A stretch of DNA of 15,136 nt, taken from CAJJBL01 sp964519035. Lineage in GTDB: Bacteria; Pseudomonadota; Alphaproteobacteria; Puniceispirillales; Marisalimonadaceae. The notes under the pieces are model-generated. The model saw only the letters and a program-made list of their open reading frames with translations. It had not been told where the DNA came from and ran no database searches. The stretch lies in assembly GCA_964519035.1 (NCBI GenBank), contig CAZFKZ010000040.1, positions 1-15,136 on the forward strand, written 5' to 3'. Of the stretch, positions 13,876 to 15,136 are shown piece after piece. How positions within the stretch are numbered: the stretch's first letter is position 1; each line of letters begins with the position of its first letter. Made by a program: the position numbers and the translations under genes.

Positions 13876-13916
13876 AATTTAACAACTCGTATGATTTTTC
13901 TGTAAATATTTTAGAT

Positions 13917-14642
13917 TTAACATCCTAATTGACTAGCTAAATCATTAAAATCTTTTGAAATAATATCCCATTTTCTATCATCTTTATAATCATTTACTTT
14001 AGCAAGATCAAATACCTTCTCTTTACCATATTCAAAAGGCCTATCGACATATGCTGTTTTCATTCCTTGAAGGCTAGCAGCTTTTAGATCATCATCATGA
14101 GCAGCAACCATTAAACATTCTTGTGGATCTAGATTCAACGATTTACATGCCCTTAAATAAGCTTCTGGATGAGGTTTATAATAACCAAGAACCTCAGCCC
14201 CCAAGATAACATCCCAATTCAGATTAGAATGTTTAGCCATATTAACCATCAAAGCAATATTACCGTTAGATTGAGTGGCTAAAATAAACTTTGTTTTTAA
14301 TTTTTGAAGACCTTCACTACTATCTGGCCAGCCAGGAAGTCTATGCCATGCCGTAATAAGAAAATTATTATCTTCGTTGGATAAGTTATGTAAGCTAAAT
14401 TTTGGAGCAATTTTTTTTAGATTTTCCATATGAAGAATATCTAATATAGTAAAATTTCTTCTACCTGCTCTGATTTCTTCCATCGCGGGCTGATATTCCG
14501 CTCTCCACGCATCAGCAAATTCAGTTGCGTTTAGAGGTATATTATTTTTTTTAGCAATGTTTTCAACAGCACTTACAATTCCAGATCGCCAGTCAACGAC
14601 TGTACCAAAAACGTCAAAAAAAAGAGCTTTTACTTTTAACAT
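13917..14642 (-). CDS. Type II haloacid dehalogenase-like HAD hydrolase
   Basis: 241 residues from the ATG at 14642, which has GAGGG about eight bases upstream; a TTG at 14657 is the longer, less likely start. The fold follows type II dehalogenases: nucleophile Asp10 and Thr14 in F-F-D-V-F-G-T, Arg47 in A-W-R-A-E-Y, Ser125 in T-Q-S-N-G-N, Lys156 in K-P-H-P-E-A-Y, Tyr162, and Asp185 in A-A-H-D-D-D-L. The classical S-x-N before the last Asp reads A-x-H here (Ala180/181, His182), so genuine 2-haloacid dehalogenase activity is doubtful and a phosphatase or other hydrolase role is possible. It is first in a two-gene unit with the gamma-glutamyl hydrolase. Confidence 0.85.
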   Translation of the reverse strand: MLKVKALFFDVFGTVVDWRSGIVSAVENIAKKNNIPLNATEFADAWRAEYQPAMEEIRAGRRNFTILDILHMENLKKIAPKFSLHNLSNEDNNFLITAWHRLPGWPDSSEGLQKLKTKFILATQSNGNIALMVNMAKHSNLNWDVILGAEVLGYYKPHPEAYLRACKSLNLDPQECLMVAAHDDDLKAASLQGMKTAYVDRPFEYGKEKVFDLAKVNDYKDDRKWDIISKDFNDLASQLGC

Positions 14643-14675
14643 TTTGCTTACCCTCAATTATTGTGTTAATTAAAT

Positions 14676-14704
14676 ATTATACCTATCTTAATAATTTTTG
14701 TCCT
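14676..14704 (-). promoter_or_regulatory. Candidate promoter of the HAD/amidotransferase pair
   Basis: On the minus strand, TATAAT (14681-14676) is preceded by AGGACA (14704-14699) with a 17-base spacer, a four-of-six match to the -35 consensus. The leader would be about 27 bases and includes the GAGGG ribosome-binding site. This is the best-formed sigma70-like candidate in the window. Confidence 0.4.
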
Positions 14705-14769
14705 TTTTAAAATATCTAAATTAAATTACATTAATTAATTAGCATGTTAAAAGAGTTAGACATTAATTT

Positions 14770-15136
14770 ATGAACATAAATAACAATAAACCTTCAGACA
14801 TTTTTACACCTGCAGTTTCAGCAGTATTATTTATGGTTCTGTCAGGTATATTTGCAACAACCATGCATTGTTTAATTCGTTTTGCTACTGAAGAAAATCA
14901 TCCATTTGAAGTAGCTTTTTTTAGAACAATTTTTGTATTACTAATTTTTTTACCAGTTGTTATTAAAAATGGATTTAAGTGCTTAAAGCCCAATAATATT
15001 AAACTGCAATTTTTTAGAGCTCTAATTGGAAGTGTAGCAATGCTCTGTATGTTTTATGGTTTAAGTATAACAGAGTTAGCTAAGGCTACTGCACTAATGT
15101 TTACCGTTCCTATTTTTGCAACAATATTAGCTATAA
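14770..15136 (+). CDS. EamA/DMT-family transporter, N-terminal part (3' end outside window)
   Basis: The frame runs from the ATG at 14770 off the window end, giving 122 residues. After a polar N-terminus (MNINNNKPSD), hydrophobic segments lie at about 13-33, 48-66, 81-98 and 106-122. F-R-T-I-F (51-55) after the first loop, and E-L-A-K-A-T-A-L-M-F-T-V-P-I-F (102-116), match the drug/metabolite transporter pattern R-x2-F and A-x-A-x2-L-x2-T-x-P-I-F. Members export amino acids, nucleosides or other metabolites; the substrate cannot be told. A stop codon two codons upstream fixes this as the first ATG. The only purine-rich candidate, AAGAG, is about 14 bases away, so initiation may be weak. It diverges from the HAD gene. 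Confidence 0.85.
   Translation, partial: MNINNNKPSDIFTPAVSAVLFMVLSGIFATTMHCLIRFATEENHPFEVAFFRTIFVLLIFLPVVIKNGFKCLKPNNIKLQFFRALIGSVAMLCMFYGLSITELAKATALMFTVPIFATILAI

Noticed and set aside
1..15136. tRNA, rRNA, riboswitch, transposase or attachment-site repeats
   Set aside because: None was seen. All intergenic gaps are under about 130 bases, AT-rich and without cloverleaf-like or conserved RNA motifs. No terminal inverted repeats or transposase frames were found.

Overview
The window is very AT-rich (coding and intergenic DNA alike, with strong A/T third-position bias), densely packed and entirely bacterial. The standard code works throughout. The gene set fits a low-GC, probably marine, planktonic proteobacterium and most likely an alphaproteobacterium: class II cytochrome c, CaiB/BaiF CoA-transferase, long-form D-aminoacylase-like amidohydrolase, lambda-crystallin-type hydroxyacyl-CoA dehydrogenase, glutathionyl-hydroquinone reductase and a type II HAD protein. 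This placement is inference from gene content and composition, as there is no rRNA or marker gene here. I see no tRNA, rRNA, CRISPR array, insertion sequence or GC-rich intrinsic terminator.

Region 1 (1-3125) is an envelope and small-protein zone. It opens with the 3' part of a trimeric autotransporter-like surface protein: YadA-head-type 17-residue repeats, a stalk with phage tail-fibre-like motifs, and a C-terminal membrane anchor. The start of a small secreted Rap1a/Tai-family protein overlaps its stop codon. Next come a convergent membrane-tethered glutaredoxin-like protein, a divergent RcsF-like lipoprotein, a tiny two-helix membrane protein and a convergent three-helix membrane protein with a coiled coil.

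Region 2 (3253-6617) holds a MOSC-domain protein facing a two-domain ChrA-type transporter, then a plus-strand pair of class II cytochrome c and zinc-dependent medium-chain alcohol dehydrogenase.

Region 3 (12027 down to 6631, minus strand) is a four-gene unit. In transcription order it encodes a lambda-crystallin-type 3-hydroxyacyl-CoA dehydrogenase, a CaiB/BaiF CoA-transferase, an N-acyl-D-amino-acid deacylase-family amidohydrolase and a MATE exporter. Gaps are 23, 81 and 16 bases. It reads as a small catabolic module for an acylated or hydroxy-acid substrate with an attached transporter; the substrate cannot be read from the sequence.

Region 4 (12154-15136) carries a glutathionyl-hydroquinone reductase, a minus-strand pair (type II HAD protein, then a class I amidotransferase-type gamma-glutamyl hydrolase), and the 5' part of a divergent EamA/DMT transporter cut by the window end.

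Several starts were moved from the longest reading frame on ribosome-binding-site and family evidence (glutaredoxin-like protein, lipoprotein, GS-HQR, HAD protein). GTG starts chrA and TTG starts the MATE gene. Convergent genes end within 2-21 bases of each other or overlap, which suggests a streamlined genome.
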